A stretch of DNA of 64,000 nucleotides, taken from the NCBI GenBank assembly GCA_973895155.1, contig OZ316895.1, positions 22,320,001 through 22,384,000 of the forward strand, in the 5' to 3' direction. Under the pieces are notes generated by a model. That model saw only the letters and a list, made by a program, of their open reading frames with translations. It was not told where the DNA came from and searched no databases. Positions 48,501 through 59,365 of the stretch are shown piece after piece. The DNA is from Marsupella aquatica. Its lineage: Eukaryota; Marchantiophyta. The position numbers were made by a program, and so were the translations under genes. How positions within the stretch are numbered: position 1 is the stretch's first letter; every line of letters starts with the position of its first letter.

Positions 48501-50241
48501 CCATGCAGGTGCATAAGGTTTCAGAAGTTGCTCTGAAGAGAGATCATGTTTTTGTTGACACCGTCGGACAGGATACCGAAGATACCCATGCGAAGGTTTG
48601 TTTTTGGAAATCCTGGTTTTTCTGTATTGTATTTATTGCAAGTTCAACCAACTGACTGAAATTGCGACGTAACGTGCCCATCTTGTTGCCACCGTTTAGG
48701 GGTTCACATACACCCCGAAGACTTTTTATGACATCGGGAGCCCTATCTTAGCATATAACGTGTCCAAGTAGTTGATTCTTACATTGCAGACTATTGTTTT
48801 ATGAGAGTAACACCTGCCATGACAAATGGTAAGCGTTTCAGAAGCAGGCATATTACGTAATTAGTAGAGTATAACTATGAAGTATGTACTGCATACTTAT
48901 AGAGTTGATTCTTTCGCTCTTTAGCCTTTAAATAGAAGTGCCAAAGTTTTTGCCACCGATACCTCTGACGACGTCACAGCGTCCCTATGCGTGCTGCACA
49001 TTTTGTTGCGGCTCTATGTTAATCCCCACTCTTGGATTTTTCAGGTCCAACAACAATACGCCTTAGTTCCACTGGAGAAGCAACTCGCAGCAGTTTATAC
49101 GATTTTGGAAGAGCACATGAAGGAAGAGGAAGACTACAAGGTCTGATTTGATTTTCTGGAACCTTTTAAATTGGGCTGGGTTGGTAGGCTGCTATTAATA
49201 AGCTGTGACTGGAAGTTTTGTGCTAAACTGCCCCGCTAGCAGTGGATCATTTGTTGACGGCGAGGAGAGAATGATTGTGCTTGCCTATATATTTAGTTTG
49301 TTGACTCCATTGAAATCTAATTCTAAAATATATTCGGTCTTGGTGTAAAGGTGTTGGTATTCTGTACGACAGCCAGATCAACTGCCCTCATGGCAGAGTT
49401 GAGTACAAAGCTAGGCCTGAACACTCTTGAGATCCATTCACGCAAAAGCCAGGGATATAGAACTCGGGTCTCGGATACCTTCAGGAACTCGGAAGGCGGT
49501 GTGATTATGTTTACTTCAGATGTCTCAGCAAGGGGAGTGGATTATCCTGATGTCACCCTTGTCATTCAGGTATTGTTGGACGTCTGGTCCGGCCTTTCGT
49601 TGTTCTTGTATTGACTACGAACTTTCTCACATATAGTTGATCAGTTTTCTAACCTTTGTCACGACTTGTCATGGGCAGTTGGGCATTCCTGCAGGACGGG
49701 AAGAGTATGTCCACAGACTGGGTAGAACAGGTCGAGCAGGAAAGGAGGGACAAGGTTTCTTGATACTTGCACCTTGGGAGCAACAGTTTCTCCGGGCTCT
49801 GAAGGACATACCGATCACCGAGTACAATGATCTTAAGATTTCTCGAAGTGCCGAGAATAAGGTAGTCTCGTAAAAGTTGTTCATGTGTAATGTTGACGAG
49901 ACTTTTCACTCTGCTTCTTGTGGACAGCAATACTGAATCACCACCCTCTTTGTTGGGAAGTCTCTTAAATTTGAATGTGTTCTGAATACTCAGTCGGTTT
50001 GAAATGACTGCAGGTAAATGACGCGCTGGCAATTGTAAGTACGGATACTAAGGAGAAAGCTTATCAAGCGTGGTTGGGTTACTACAACTCTGCCAAAATG
50101 CTGGCTTTGAACAAGACAGAGCTAGTTCGATTGGCTAACTTCTTCAGCTCCACGTTGGGCATGGATGAACCCCCGATGTTGATGAAGAGAACGATAGGAA
50201 TGATGGGGTTAAGAGGAGTTCCAGGGTTGAGGTCTCAATGA
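45515..50241 (+). CDS. DEAD-box ATP-dependent RNA helicase (RH26/RH31-like)
   Basis: Ten exons: 45515-46797, 47041-47150, 47280-47335, 47591-47821, 47977-48183, 48509-48595, 49045-49140, 49351-49569, 49679-49861, 50014-50241. All introns are GT..AG; the product is 899 aa. The open frame begins earlier with GTG, but the first ATG is at 45515 (ttgATGG). The first about 427 residues, all in exon 1, comprise a Ser/Ala-rich organelle-type leader, a basic helix (QWKRMQDKKERQ) and a long disordered Gly/Arg/Ser region. The core carries VQEATFPLIL (Q motif), AKTGTGKT (471-478), PTRELA (514-519), TPGR (565-568), DEAD (592-595), SAT (623-625), SARGVDYP and HRLGRTGR (775-782), then AYQAWLGYY and a C-tail VPGLR. 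The tail and core place it with Arabidopsis RH25/RH26/RH31, predicted to unwind RNA in organelles or the nucleus. Confidence 0.94.
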
Positions 50242-51184
50242 GGTCTGTGAGCTTTAGTTCTATTGATCCATTAGGTATTGTAATATACTTATCAGAGGTA
50301 AATTTGAGAAGGTTACTCTGGGGAAGGTCTAGGCAGTAATCTGTAAAATATATTTTTCGCACAAGTTTTAAGATGTCTGCTGCCATCACCTCTGCTTTCC
50401 CGTCAGGTAGCATTGCTTTAAGAAAATTTACGTTTCCTACCAAGGTATTAAGCATTTAGGATCTCCTTCTGTAGAGGTTAGAATCCGGTAGCATTTCTAC
50501 AAGAAAATTTTACGAACCCCATCAAGGTATTAAACATTTAGGATTTGCGCCCTCTGATGATTTGAAAAGCCCTCATCTGGCGCTATTTTTTACTGCCATA
50601 CCTTCCATCTGTGAAGGAAAGAAATAAAGATGACGCAGGGAGATTGTTTTCCTATTTCCTATTGTTGATGAGGTTGGAATCAAGGACCAATTCAGAGCCT
50701 GAGACTTCGTTTCTATGTAATCAGCATAGAGCGGCTGCCGAAATAAACTATTCGTCTGTATTTTGAACTTTTCGAAGGATATCAAGCTTCCAATTCCTTT
50801 CGGTCGAATATTGGGATCCTAAGCTCTAATGGTTACGAAGACTCTTAGGGGGTGTCAATTTGGACTCCACGTAGAATTGAGCTGATTGTCTGCTCCTAGG
50901 AGTTCGGAAATTCAAACTCCCCTCAGACATTTGTCTAGTACCTCAGTGACTTCCAAGTTCGCTCAGCTGCTGCTTGAGACATTAACTTTTTACTTTTCCA
51001 GGGTGTTGGACGAGGTCTCAAAAGTTTTTTCCAGATGTCATTTCTAACTTTGGCAAACAATGTACACACTAATAAGTGTGTCGATGTCGGGATGCTTAGA
51101 CACTCTCTAAAGTTTCCATTGAATTTTATTTTTGTGGTTTCACAAAAGCTACATTCGGTCTAGCCATTGGGATCAATATATCCA
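50242..51184. other. Helicase 3' flank
   Basis: Probably 3' UTR followed by intergenic DNA. It contains the 83-bp duplication listed separately; no gene is recognised. Confidence 0.4.
50402..50551. repeat. About 85-bp tandem duplication
   Basis: GGTAGCATT.CT..AAGAAAATTT...CAAGGTATTAA.CATTTAGGAT occurs at about 50405-50461 and 50489-50544. Confidence 0.8.
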
Positions 51185-51456
51185 GTTAAGGACCAGGCTA
51201 TCCCTTAATAGGATATAAAGATGACTGTATATATGGTCGACCCACCCGCGTATGCGGGGAGATTGTATGTATGGGAGACTGTTTATCCCATTAAGGGATT
51301 AGCCCACGTCTTTACCTGTTCGTTAAGGTAGGAAAGGGCTATCCTTTAATGGGATATAAAGGCGACCGTATATATGGTCGACCCGCGTATGCGGAGAGAC
51401 CGTATATATGGGACACTGTTTATCCTATTAAGGGATTAGCCTAGGTCTATCTATTT
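51185..51456. mobile_element. Two tandem GTTAAGG-family MITE-like copies
   Basis: Copy 1 (51185-51321) and copy 2 (51322-51456) each begin GTTAAGG. Both contain GGCTATCC.TTAAT near the left and the complementary ATTAAGGGATTAGCC near the right, with GTATATATGGTCGACCC and GCGTATGCGG between. A third GTTAAGG begins at 51457, so the copies are joined head to tail with a shared terminal motif. No open frame. Confidence 0.8.
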
Positions 51457-52114
51457 GTTAAGGTAGGAAACACTGACATATCAAACTTCTTTGAGTATTT
51501 TCATTTTTTATTACAAGACTCAGTTTACCTGGATTTTGAATTTGCAATTGCTGTCCCAAACATTCCGCATATGCATCTACCTCAGGACAAAAAGCAGTCA
51601 GATCACAGACCATATAAATATATGGTTATTTTTAATGAGATATAATCAAATTCTTTTGTGTTAACGTGGCAGCAACCTAAAGCCCCAAAAAACAAAATAC
51701 CACCCTGACGACCTTAAAGGAACATTATTTACTAAGCATACCTAACATCACTGTGGTAGTGTAGCTGGTGAGAGCTTAATCAGGGGATGTAGCAAGTTAG
51801 AACTCCACCTATTATTGAGTTGATGTGAAGTAGTAGTAGAGGGAACCTGAGAATAATGCGGCCAGAAATGTCCCAAATCTGGTGGACAGCTGCAGTTGAA
51901 CTCTGGTCTCGTGCTTTTGGAGTAGTGTCTCCCTGTTGGGCGACTTTTGTTTGTTTAGCAGGGGCAAAGTATGCATTTTAAGTATAGGATAATGGCTTGG
52001 CTGAGTAACAGTCTGTGACCGTGTGACCACACAGTGAATTAAAACCAATTAGCCACAGCCAGAAAGCTTTTCTCAGCATTTTGAGAACAGGGTTCACGCT
52101 ATAACCCATGCCCA
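51457..52114. other. Intergenic region, no gene recognised
   Basis: AT-rich DNA with no strong open frame or repeat. Confidence 0.35.
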
Positions 52115-52580
52115 GGGAAATGATGCTCCCATGGACCACAATGTTGGTCTTCTGAAACCCCGTGGACCATTTTCCCAAGTGTAAGTTTAATTGTGATAAC
52201 TTGATGCTCATAAATTCAAATATGTTTTAGTTCTGAGGATGTGCTAGAGAAGTAGGTAAGCTGCACTTCCATCAAACTGATAGTGAAAGTTTTGTCCAGT
52301 TTGGTTGAGTTATTTATCATGGATGCGGAGGGGTAAATTCTATTAGATTAATTTGTATAGTGTTAATAAGAAATAGGAGGGCTTGTGGTTTTGTTTGTCT
52401 CCTCCTTCTCTAGTTGTCTTGCAAGTGAAAAACTAAAAATTAATCTTAAGACTCATAATCATCAAATTATAAGCCCAAAACTCCCATGACCACCAAATGT
52501 TGTCCACGGAGCCCTTTGTCCAACATGGAGGTCCATCTGGGCTTCACTCTCCATGCCCAGACCCCTTTTATAATTCTTCA
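52115..52580 (-). mobile_element. Repeat element copy 2 (inverted partner of 42683-43210)
   Basis: The reverse complement of this stretch follows copy 1 in the same order, from the catgttggac phrase (about 52532) to the gggagcatcat phrase (about 52120). Only about one 56-bp gagtcttatgagt unit is present, where copy 1 has three. Confidence 0.8.
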
Positions 52581-52669
52581 TCCGTTTGCAAATTTCCATT
52601 TGTATTTTTCAAGGCATTTTGGAGCATAATGCCTGGGTCAAGATCTGGACCATCTCTTTGGGAAGATTC

Positions 52670-52815
52670 TCTTCAAAGTTTAGAAAAATTGAGATCTCTG
52701 GGTCCTTCAAGTGTAATAATGTCCTGTTTTTGGAGCATAGTGAGCAATAGTAGCTCAAAACTTGAGTTGAAGCTCTCGTTTTTCAGGGCAATATATTCCA
52801 TAATGCCCCCCAAAC
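52670..52815 (-). repeat. GTTTTGAG dispersed family copy, reverse
   Basis: Read on the minus strand: caagttttgagctactattgctcactatgctcc, then acaggacattattacacttgaaggacc, matching the 44812 copy. The adjoining ccataatgcccccc (about 52800) resembles the same hairpin tip. Confidence 0.6.
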
Positions 52816-53461
52816 ATGACCAGTAAGTATACAAAATTACTGTCCGGTTAGTGATCATGACTTTCCAGGCAAGAGATTACGGGAATAACAAATACCTGCA
52901 ACAATGTTTAGACACATGATAACCTGTATTCTGTTCAGATACTAAGTATGGAGTCGGGCGCGAGTTCAAAGTCCAATAGTTAATGAGATGAAACAGTGTC
53001 CATGGAGAAGAGCACCTTCAAATCAATTTTTGGATGTGAATGAATAGTATAATTATCTACTACTGAAATAACAAATCTTACTAATAAAACTCAATGCAAA
53101 AGCTACTTTCTAGGGCTATGGTCTAGAGTTAAACCTCTATGCCATAACTGTCAATAAGGACATAACTGATAGTGAGATTAAAAAAACAAGGTTGACAATG
53201 ATGAAAGAGAAATAGCATAGAATACATATTTTTGTATTCAATTCGATTTACATTCAAAGAATGGTTACTCGGCCCAGAGAGACATGGCTGTGTGGTAGCT
53301 CACACGAGTTGGGACTCATAAGTCTAGTGTTCTCAAATGTTGTGACTGATTTATTTTTTTTGGTTATTCTGTTAGTACTTCCAAATATAAACCTGTATGG
53401 TATTTCACAAATTTCACCTTTGAAAAAAAATGGTTACTCTGCTAGTACCTCCAAAAACAAG
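52816..53461. other. Intergenic region with SINE-like fragments
   Basis: A fragment of the 53.5-54 kb repeat (tggagtcgggcgcgagttcaaa, about 52952, and agaagagcacctt, about 53006) is present. No gene is recognised. Confidence 0.4.
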
Positions 53462-54036
53462 TACAGACCTGATAACCTACATTGTACAGAAATTAAATAT
53501 AGAGCTGGGCGCCAGTTTGAACTCCCTCCGGCTGAGTTAAGGGGAATCCTTATAGGAGTTGATACAGACCTGAATATAAAATGGGGGAAGTGTTGATACT
53601 TAAATTTTATATATTTATTTAGTTATTTATTTTATTTTATTTTATTTTGGGGTGGGGGGGGGGGGGGGCAAGTTAATCATATGGGATAGTTTTGGGGGAC
53701 AAGTTAGCAAAAAGTTGTAACCTGCATTCTGTACAGAAATTAAATATAGAGAAGGGTTGAGTTAAGGGGAACCGTATACAAGCTAATACAGAGTCTAATA
53801 TGAAATGGGGAACCGGTTGATCATTAATTTTGTTTTGTGGGGCAAGTTAATAATATGGGATAGATTAGGGGGACAAGCTAATAAAAACCTGTACCTATAT
53901 TTTTGTACAGATATTAAATATAGAGTTGGGCGCGAGTTCGAACTCCCTCCAGCTGAGTTAAGGAGTAAAAAACTTTGGTACGAGGAGAAGAGCACCTTGG
54001 AATCAATTTTTGAATGTGAATGAATCGCATAATTAT
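53462..54036. repeat. Array of decayed SINE-like units
   Basis: Three partial units (near 53462-53600, 53715-53825 and 53900-54036) share tgtacagan.attaaatatagag, gggcgc.agtt.gaactccctcc and gctgagttaaggggaa. On the minus strand this reads like a compressed polymerase III head: ttaactcagccgg (A-box-like) directly followed by GAGTTCGAACTC (B-box-like). A fourth fragment lies near 52935. Confidence 0.65.
53602..53668. repeat. (TTTTA)n tract and 15-G run
   Basis: A TTTTA-type tract (53602-53648) leads into gggg-t and then fifteen G (53654-53668). It lies between two SINE-like units and may be a tail. Confidence 0.85.
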
Positions 54037-55885
54037 CTAATCTGCCGTTGTTGCTCTTCGGGCTTCTGTCTGTCTGCTCGCGGACTCGCCTCACTCACTC
54101 ACTCACCACGCCAATATACGGGACGAACATTCGACCTCGGACATTCCCAATTCGCAGCAGCATTATCACAGTAAGCCACAGCCATTCCTCTGCACAGCTC
54201 GAAATTGCTCGCTCCCTGCTGCCATGCAAGCTCACCTCATTATTAGGTCAAGTCTAGAATTGCTTTTCCCTCCTCTCCTCTCACACTCACACTGCACTGC
54301 ACTGCACTACACTGCGCTCCAATTTAATCCACGGGCTGTTGTGGTTCGTTTCTACAGCGGTCTGCCGTGACATTCGTGCATTCGCATATTTTTGGCGTAA
54401 TTTGAAGGCATGAGGTTTCGGACGGGTTTGAAATACACAGCTTGGAGAAGCTGAGTGCTCTCGAATCCTCGCGTTTCTTTGGCGGTGTGGTAAAATTCTT
54501 TTTCGTTTGGCGTCTTCCACGAGTTTGATTGGTTGAATCAGGCGAGCTCGCGTTCGGCTGAGGCTTATGTGTTGCCCGGGGTTACGTCGGGTTGCAATCT
54601 GGTGACTGTATTCTGCTGGTACGTTTAATCTCGACTGCGTACGCTTGCATGTGTATTGTATATTGTATATTTTGGTGCTGTTTCCTGCAAGGTTGTCGCG
54701 AAAAATGGACTGAGATCCATTTGTTGTAATTAGGAGCCACAAACGAGTGAGACCTACGTGAAGTACTCTGTGGTTGGGACCAATCTAGCTCTACATAGAT
54801 TTTTGGTGAGCGTTCGTCACAAATTATCCGTGAGCCATGCGGACCTAATAATGCAATGTGCAAAGACAGTCAGACACATGGCTTGTGAAGAGAAGCATGA
54901 AAAAATGTTTCAATAGGGAGAGAAGCTACGGGAGAGGTTAGGAGAGTCGTAATTTATCTTGCATTGTTCTTCCGTTGCCAGTGCTGGCGGTCAACCCACA
55001 GGTCCAGAGTTTATATTTGATTTTATTTAAAGTTTTACTAATCAGCCTGTCAGACTCAGTTGTAGGTAGTTGCATTCATCCTACCAAGCTCGAGAAGAAC
55101 GTTTGGGCTACCTTTTTTTTGACAAATTGACAGTGAGATACGGGAGCCTAATCGTGGTCTCATTGGTCCTTGGTGTCCTTGGTCTGTAGTAGCGAGGAAA
55201 ACAGAAGAAGGAATTGGGTGTAGGTAGGGGAGAGGAGCTAGGAGAAAGGTTAGCACTATTGAGCACCCGCTGTTCATCTGGTGTCTGTGCTGGCATTTAG
55301 CCCACAAATACAGAATGACTAAGTTATTCAAAATAATATCTGAGTTAATCAGTATTTTCAAACACTTCAGCAAGCCTTACTTTGCTGGCTTTTGGCACAC
55401 ACCCACAAAATGATTATAGTTTTTCAAAGGTTATTTGAGTTAGGCTAATCAATATTTTCAAAAGGATTCAGCAAGCCTCACTTTGCTGGCTTTTAGCCCA
55501 CAAGTACTAAATGATTATGTTTTTCAACTATTGTTTGAGTCAGGCTAATCAGTATTTTCAAAATAACATCCAGCAAGCCTTACTTTGCTAGCAGCACACA
55601 TTTTTGCATGGTTTACGAAACTGATTTTGTTTTATCATGATGCTAGATTGCCATAGGTGCGAGGCAATGACCGGAATCTCAAATTAGCGTCCAGTTTGTA
55701 GCTTCATGGAATGCGGTTGCAAAATTTATTATTTCCTCTCAAATAGCTTTAGCCCAAATTCTGATATCTGAACTTTGTTGGGTGCACGCAGTTCATTTCT
55801 AAAGTGTGTAGAAGCACTACATGAAATCTCAGCTGAAATGTCGTCGCAACGTGCATCCTGAAGAGGCCATCAAAATTGCCTGGAC
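54037..55885. other. Promoter and leader region of the ING gene
   Basis: 54040-54300 is pyrimidine- and cactc-rich, as in a plant 5' leader, with short actgc repeats at 54290-54315. A leader intron may follow, since the first coding exon is only 46 bp. The roughly 104-bp tandem repeat at 55288-55600 lies in this region. Confidence 0.4.
55288..55600. repeat. Tandem repeat of about 104 bp, three to four units
   Basis: Units contain ctaatcagtattttcaaa, cagcaagcc.tactttgctggcttttagccca and tgattat.tttttcaa, near 55330, 55440 and 55540, with a partial unit at about 55288. The internal CAGCAA..TTTGCTG pair can form a hairpin. Confidence 0.85.
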
Positions 55886-58800
55886 ATGGCTATAGCCAGA
55901 ACGGGTGTTTATGTCGACGACTATCTTGACTGTACACCGTCTACACCCTTAAATATTATAAACCATGTTTCCGTATTTACCTGCTTTGGAGATCTGGCCT
56001 AGTGACATATATTTCTAGCATAGGTTCGGAGTGCAGGGTTGGACCATATACTGTTTGTTGAGCTTTCTGCTTTAGCATCAGTCCTTGGCCACCTCAATAC
56101 TTCCGAAACGTCAGTAGTAGCTTGCTGCATCACAAATCGACTACAGCTTACGTGAAGCTTTAGAAAACAAAGAACTATGATGTACTTACTTGGATGGTAG
56201 AATTGGTTGTACTTGTAGGACAAGGGGATATGGCGATGAAAGAGGAATTAGATCAATTTTATTAGAGCAGACTTATTGGACTTGTTTCAGAACTCTATTA
56301 TAAGCTCTTGGACTCTTTTCTGGTCCTTTCTGAGAGGGAATAGTGATGTTAATTGTTGACACCTACAAAATATTTCTCGCAGATTCCAGCTCTCTACCCG
56401 CCGAACTTCAGAGGCACTTGTCTACGATGAGGGAACTGGATGAGCGTTCTCAGAGTAAGTCGTTATACATCTCGTAATTGCGTTTTCCTTGCTCTTAAGT
56501 CGCAAGGTCTGCGAGTGTTACACCTAGGCATTGTATAGCAAGGTTACCTTGAAATTTCGGTGCTATAACAACACAGTGCCTCATTTGGATGTGATAACAC
56601 ACATGTACTTCTATCCCCTTCTTTGACCGAGTATGGATCTAGCACAAATGGAGATTGTCGCTTTCATTCTTCACATATATGGATCTACTCCGTAAATGCC
56701 TTTTCTGGTCATGGTTGTCGGCAAGCCCCACAGAGAAAATAAGAGAAGCTGTGTGCACGTACGAAAAAAACTTTGTAGTTCAGGCTGCAGTTTGGAAGTT
56801 GTGGTGCTTAATGGACATTGGCATGGCAGCAATGGTGGCCCAATTACGGGAGATGACCAAAGTGTGTCTGAATATGCCTGCTCAACATTCAAAGAAGGCA
56901 ACACCAGAACAAGAAGGAATGGTTGAGAAATTACGGAAAGAGATTGAAACCAATCAAGAGAACGCTATTAGTCTCTGCACAGAGAAAGTACTGCTGGCGC
57001 AGCAGGCTTATGACTTGGTGATGTCTCAGTGTTTTAACTCCTCTTTGTAAAAGAAAGCATTATAAAGGACTTAGGATAGATGGGTCAGTCAGCGATTGAG
57101 GTATCTATAACATTCTTACAAGTCTAAGCAGGTCCGTTTGTCGGATGTTTAAAGCAGAATAGAAATTTCGTGTCTACTTTCGGAATGCATAATAGGAAGC
57201 ATGAGTTTTGGCCGTTATGATAGAAGTGCACATCCTGATATTATTTTTCGCACAGCAACAGTTTGCTGATGTTTTGCTAAGGAGTCAAGAGGCATTTGGC
57301 ATAGTCTGCAAACAACAAACCATTGCTTCCTGTTATGTGTGTCCTTTGCATGACTAAATCCTTCTTCTGCGTTATTACATATCTTGTCAAACTGGGATTG
57401 TCATAAATTCATTCTTACAGCCAAGAAGTGGAGGTTCAGGTGGCCTCTTACCCCTTCTGCAATTGTATAAACAGATTGACCAGCATGTTAAGCGCTTGGA
57501 TGAGGACCTGAGGACCTTTGCGGATGATTTAAGACAAGGTGTGTCTACTTTTACAATTGATGTTTCGAGACGTCCGCATCACCTGTGCGCTGCCTTTAAT
57601 GTACGGCAGCAGTTTAAGCAGTTGCATGATCCGTGGTGTAGGGCCCTGTTTATGTCAAGTTATTTGTCCTTTCTGGAATAGTGAAGCTGAGTGAAGTCCT
57701 CGTCACTAAGCATTTCATATTTTCTACTGCTTATCCCCTGCCTTCAAAGGGACCAACTTAAAAGTAGCTTTAGACTTGATATCAATGTGTCATCAAGCAA
57801 ACGGATGACGAGAACAGCGAGCTTCAAGGTGGACTTACTGTAATTTTCTCGCACTTCTCACCAGTTGACTTTATTATCGATGAATAATTTAGCTATTTTT
57901 ATCTTTCTGGTGCATCTGCACGATTCTGGCTTGGATTCTGACTCTTATGATCGACTTGCTGTTTTGTGTAGAGGGAAAGATACCACAGGATGAACCGGCA
58001 ATACTACCATTGACTACAAATCGAGATGAGAAGAGGAAGGGCCAATTTGGGGCACCCCTTGCTAAGAGACTAGGAATGGAAAGAGACAGAGATCGGGATA
58101 GAGAGCGGGACCGTGATAGGGATCGAGAAAGGGATCGTGAACGAGACAGTGAGCTCATGCCTCCCCCTGGTAGTCACAAAAAGAAAATTCAACCACCGCC
58201 AGCAGATGTTGATCAGCCAATCGATCCAAATGAGCCCACCTACTGCACATGTGGCCAAGTGAGATTTGTACACTTTCTCACCGGAGAAGTGGGCTTAGGA
58301 CAGAGCAAGTCATATTGTTTGTGTTTGCAGTTTCACTTAATGACCATTTTTTTCATAATTTCGTATATAAATTATTGTTTCAAAGCAGAGAAAGAATTCA
58401 ATCAGACATTAGGTCTGAGACATTTGAAATCTTTGAATGTGCTTGACATTCAAGGTCTCATGTCTTCTACATCGCTTGGTAGTGATATCACACTTATGGA
58501 TCGTGTCACAGAATATTCTCTTGATACTTTTCAGAAGTAACTGGATTGGTCGTCCAGATTTTAAGATTGTTGGCTGCACTGTGGGTTTGTTGGAGGCTAT
58601 CGATCACATCTTTTAAATAGTCAAAAAGACCATCCTTCGGCCTTTTGTTTTTAACAAGAAACCTAAGCTGGACATTCATGACCAAGCTTGTGCCATTCTG
58701 AAAGCTTAATGACTAGTAGAAACCAGCCAGGACTGTAGCGTCAACTCACTCCTGCCTATTTCTGTTGCTGTCTGTCCTTTGGTCGAGTTCATCCGAGTGG

Positions 58801-59365
58801 CAACTTGCGTCACCTATTTTTTTGTGTTCGGTACTTTCATGCTTTCATTGTCGAGGGGGCATGCTAGTCTTCGTAGTCACCTAGTTTTCTGAACTTCATG
58901 TACCCTTAGGATTGCTTGGTGACATCATATCTATCGATTGATTCAGACTTGCTTGTTAGTCTCGCTTTTTTTAATGTTGGTCTAGCTGCTAATCCCTTTT
59001 AACACACGTGAGTTGATGGGCAGGTCTCTTTCGGCGATATGATCGCATGTGACAATGAAAACGTAAGTTCAATCCAACATTTCCATTATCCGATTATTCT
59101 GATTGGTAGGACTCTGACATCACTTCCATTCCAAATAACCGGTGAGTGGACATTAGAAACAGGTGCTGCGTAAGAAATGAAGTTTATGGCGGCCGTGTAG
59201 TCTTCATTTTAACGAGTGAGAGCTTTGTGCTTGCAGTGTAATGGTGGGGAGTGGTTTCATTACCAATGTGTTGGGCTAAGCTCAGAAACTCGCTTTAAAG
59301 GGAAATGGTACTGCCCAGACTGCAGGTCATTGCAGCGGAGGGGTCTCTTAGAACCCCCTTTATAG
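55886..59365 (+). CDS. ING2: ING2-like PHD-finger chromatin reader
   Basis: Seven exons: 55886-55931, 56383-56454, 56830-57017, 57475-57538, 57972-58258, 59024-59062, 59237-59365. Introns are GT..AG; the product is 274 aa. It starts [20 protein letters not shown], nearly as in Arabidopsis ING2, and carries the ING N-domain ([19 protein letters not shown], then [19 protein letters not shown] and HVKRLDEDL). A basic-acidic Arg-Asp dipeptide stretch (about 154-176) precedes ELMPPPGS and the PHD finger ([46 protein letters not shown]), with a complete C4HC3 zinc set and the aromatic/acidic residues used to bind H3K4me3. ING proteins guide histone acetyltransferase complexes such as NuA4. An alternative exon 4 acceptor at 57421 keeps the frame and would insert 18 residues ([10 protein letters not shown]...). 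Confidence 0.93.

Noticed and set aside
51185-51456. Terminal repeats of a retrovirus-like element
   Set aside because: The copies are about 136 bp, adjacent, have internal complementarity and no coding interior; MITE-like is the better reading.
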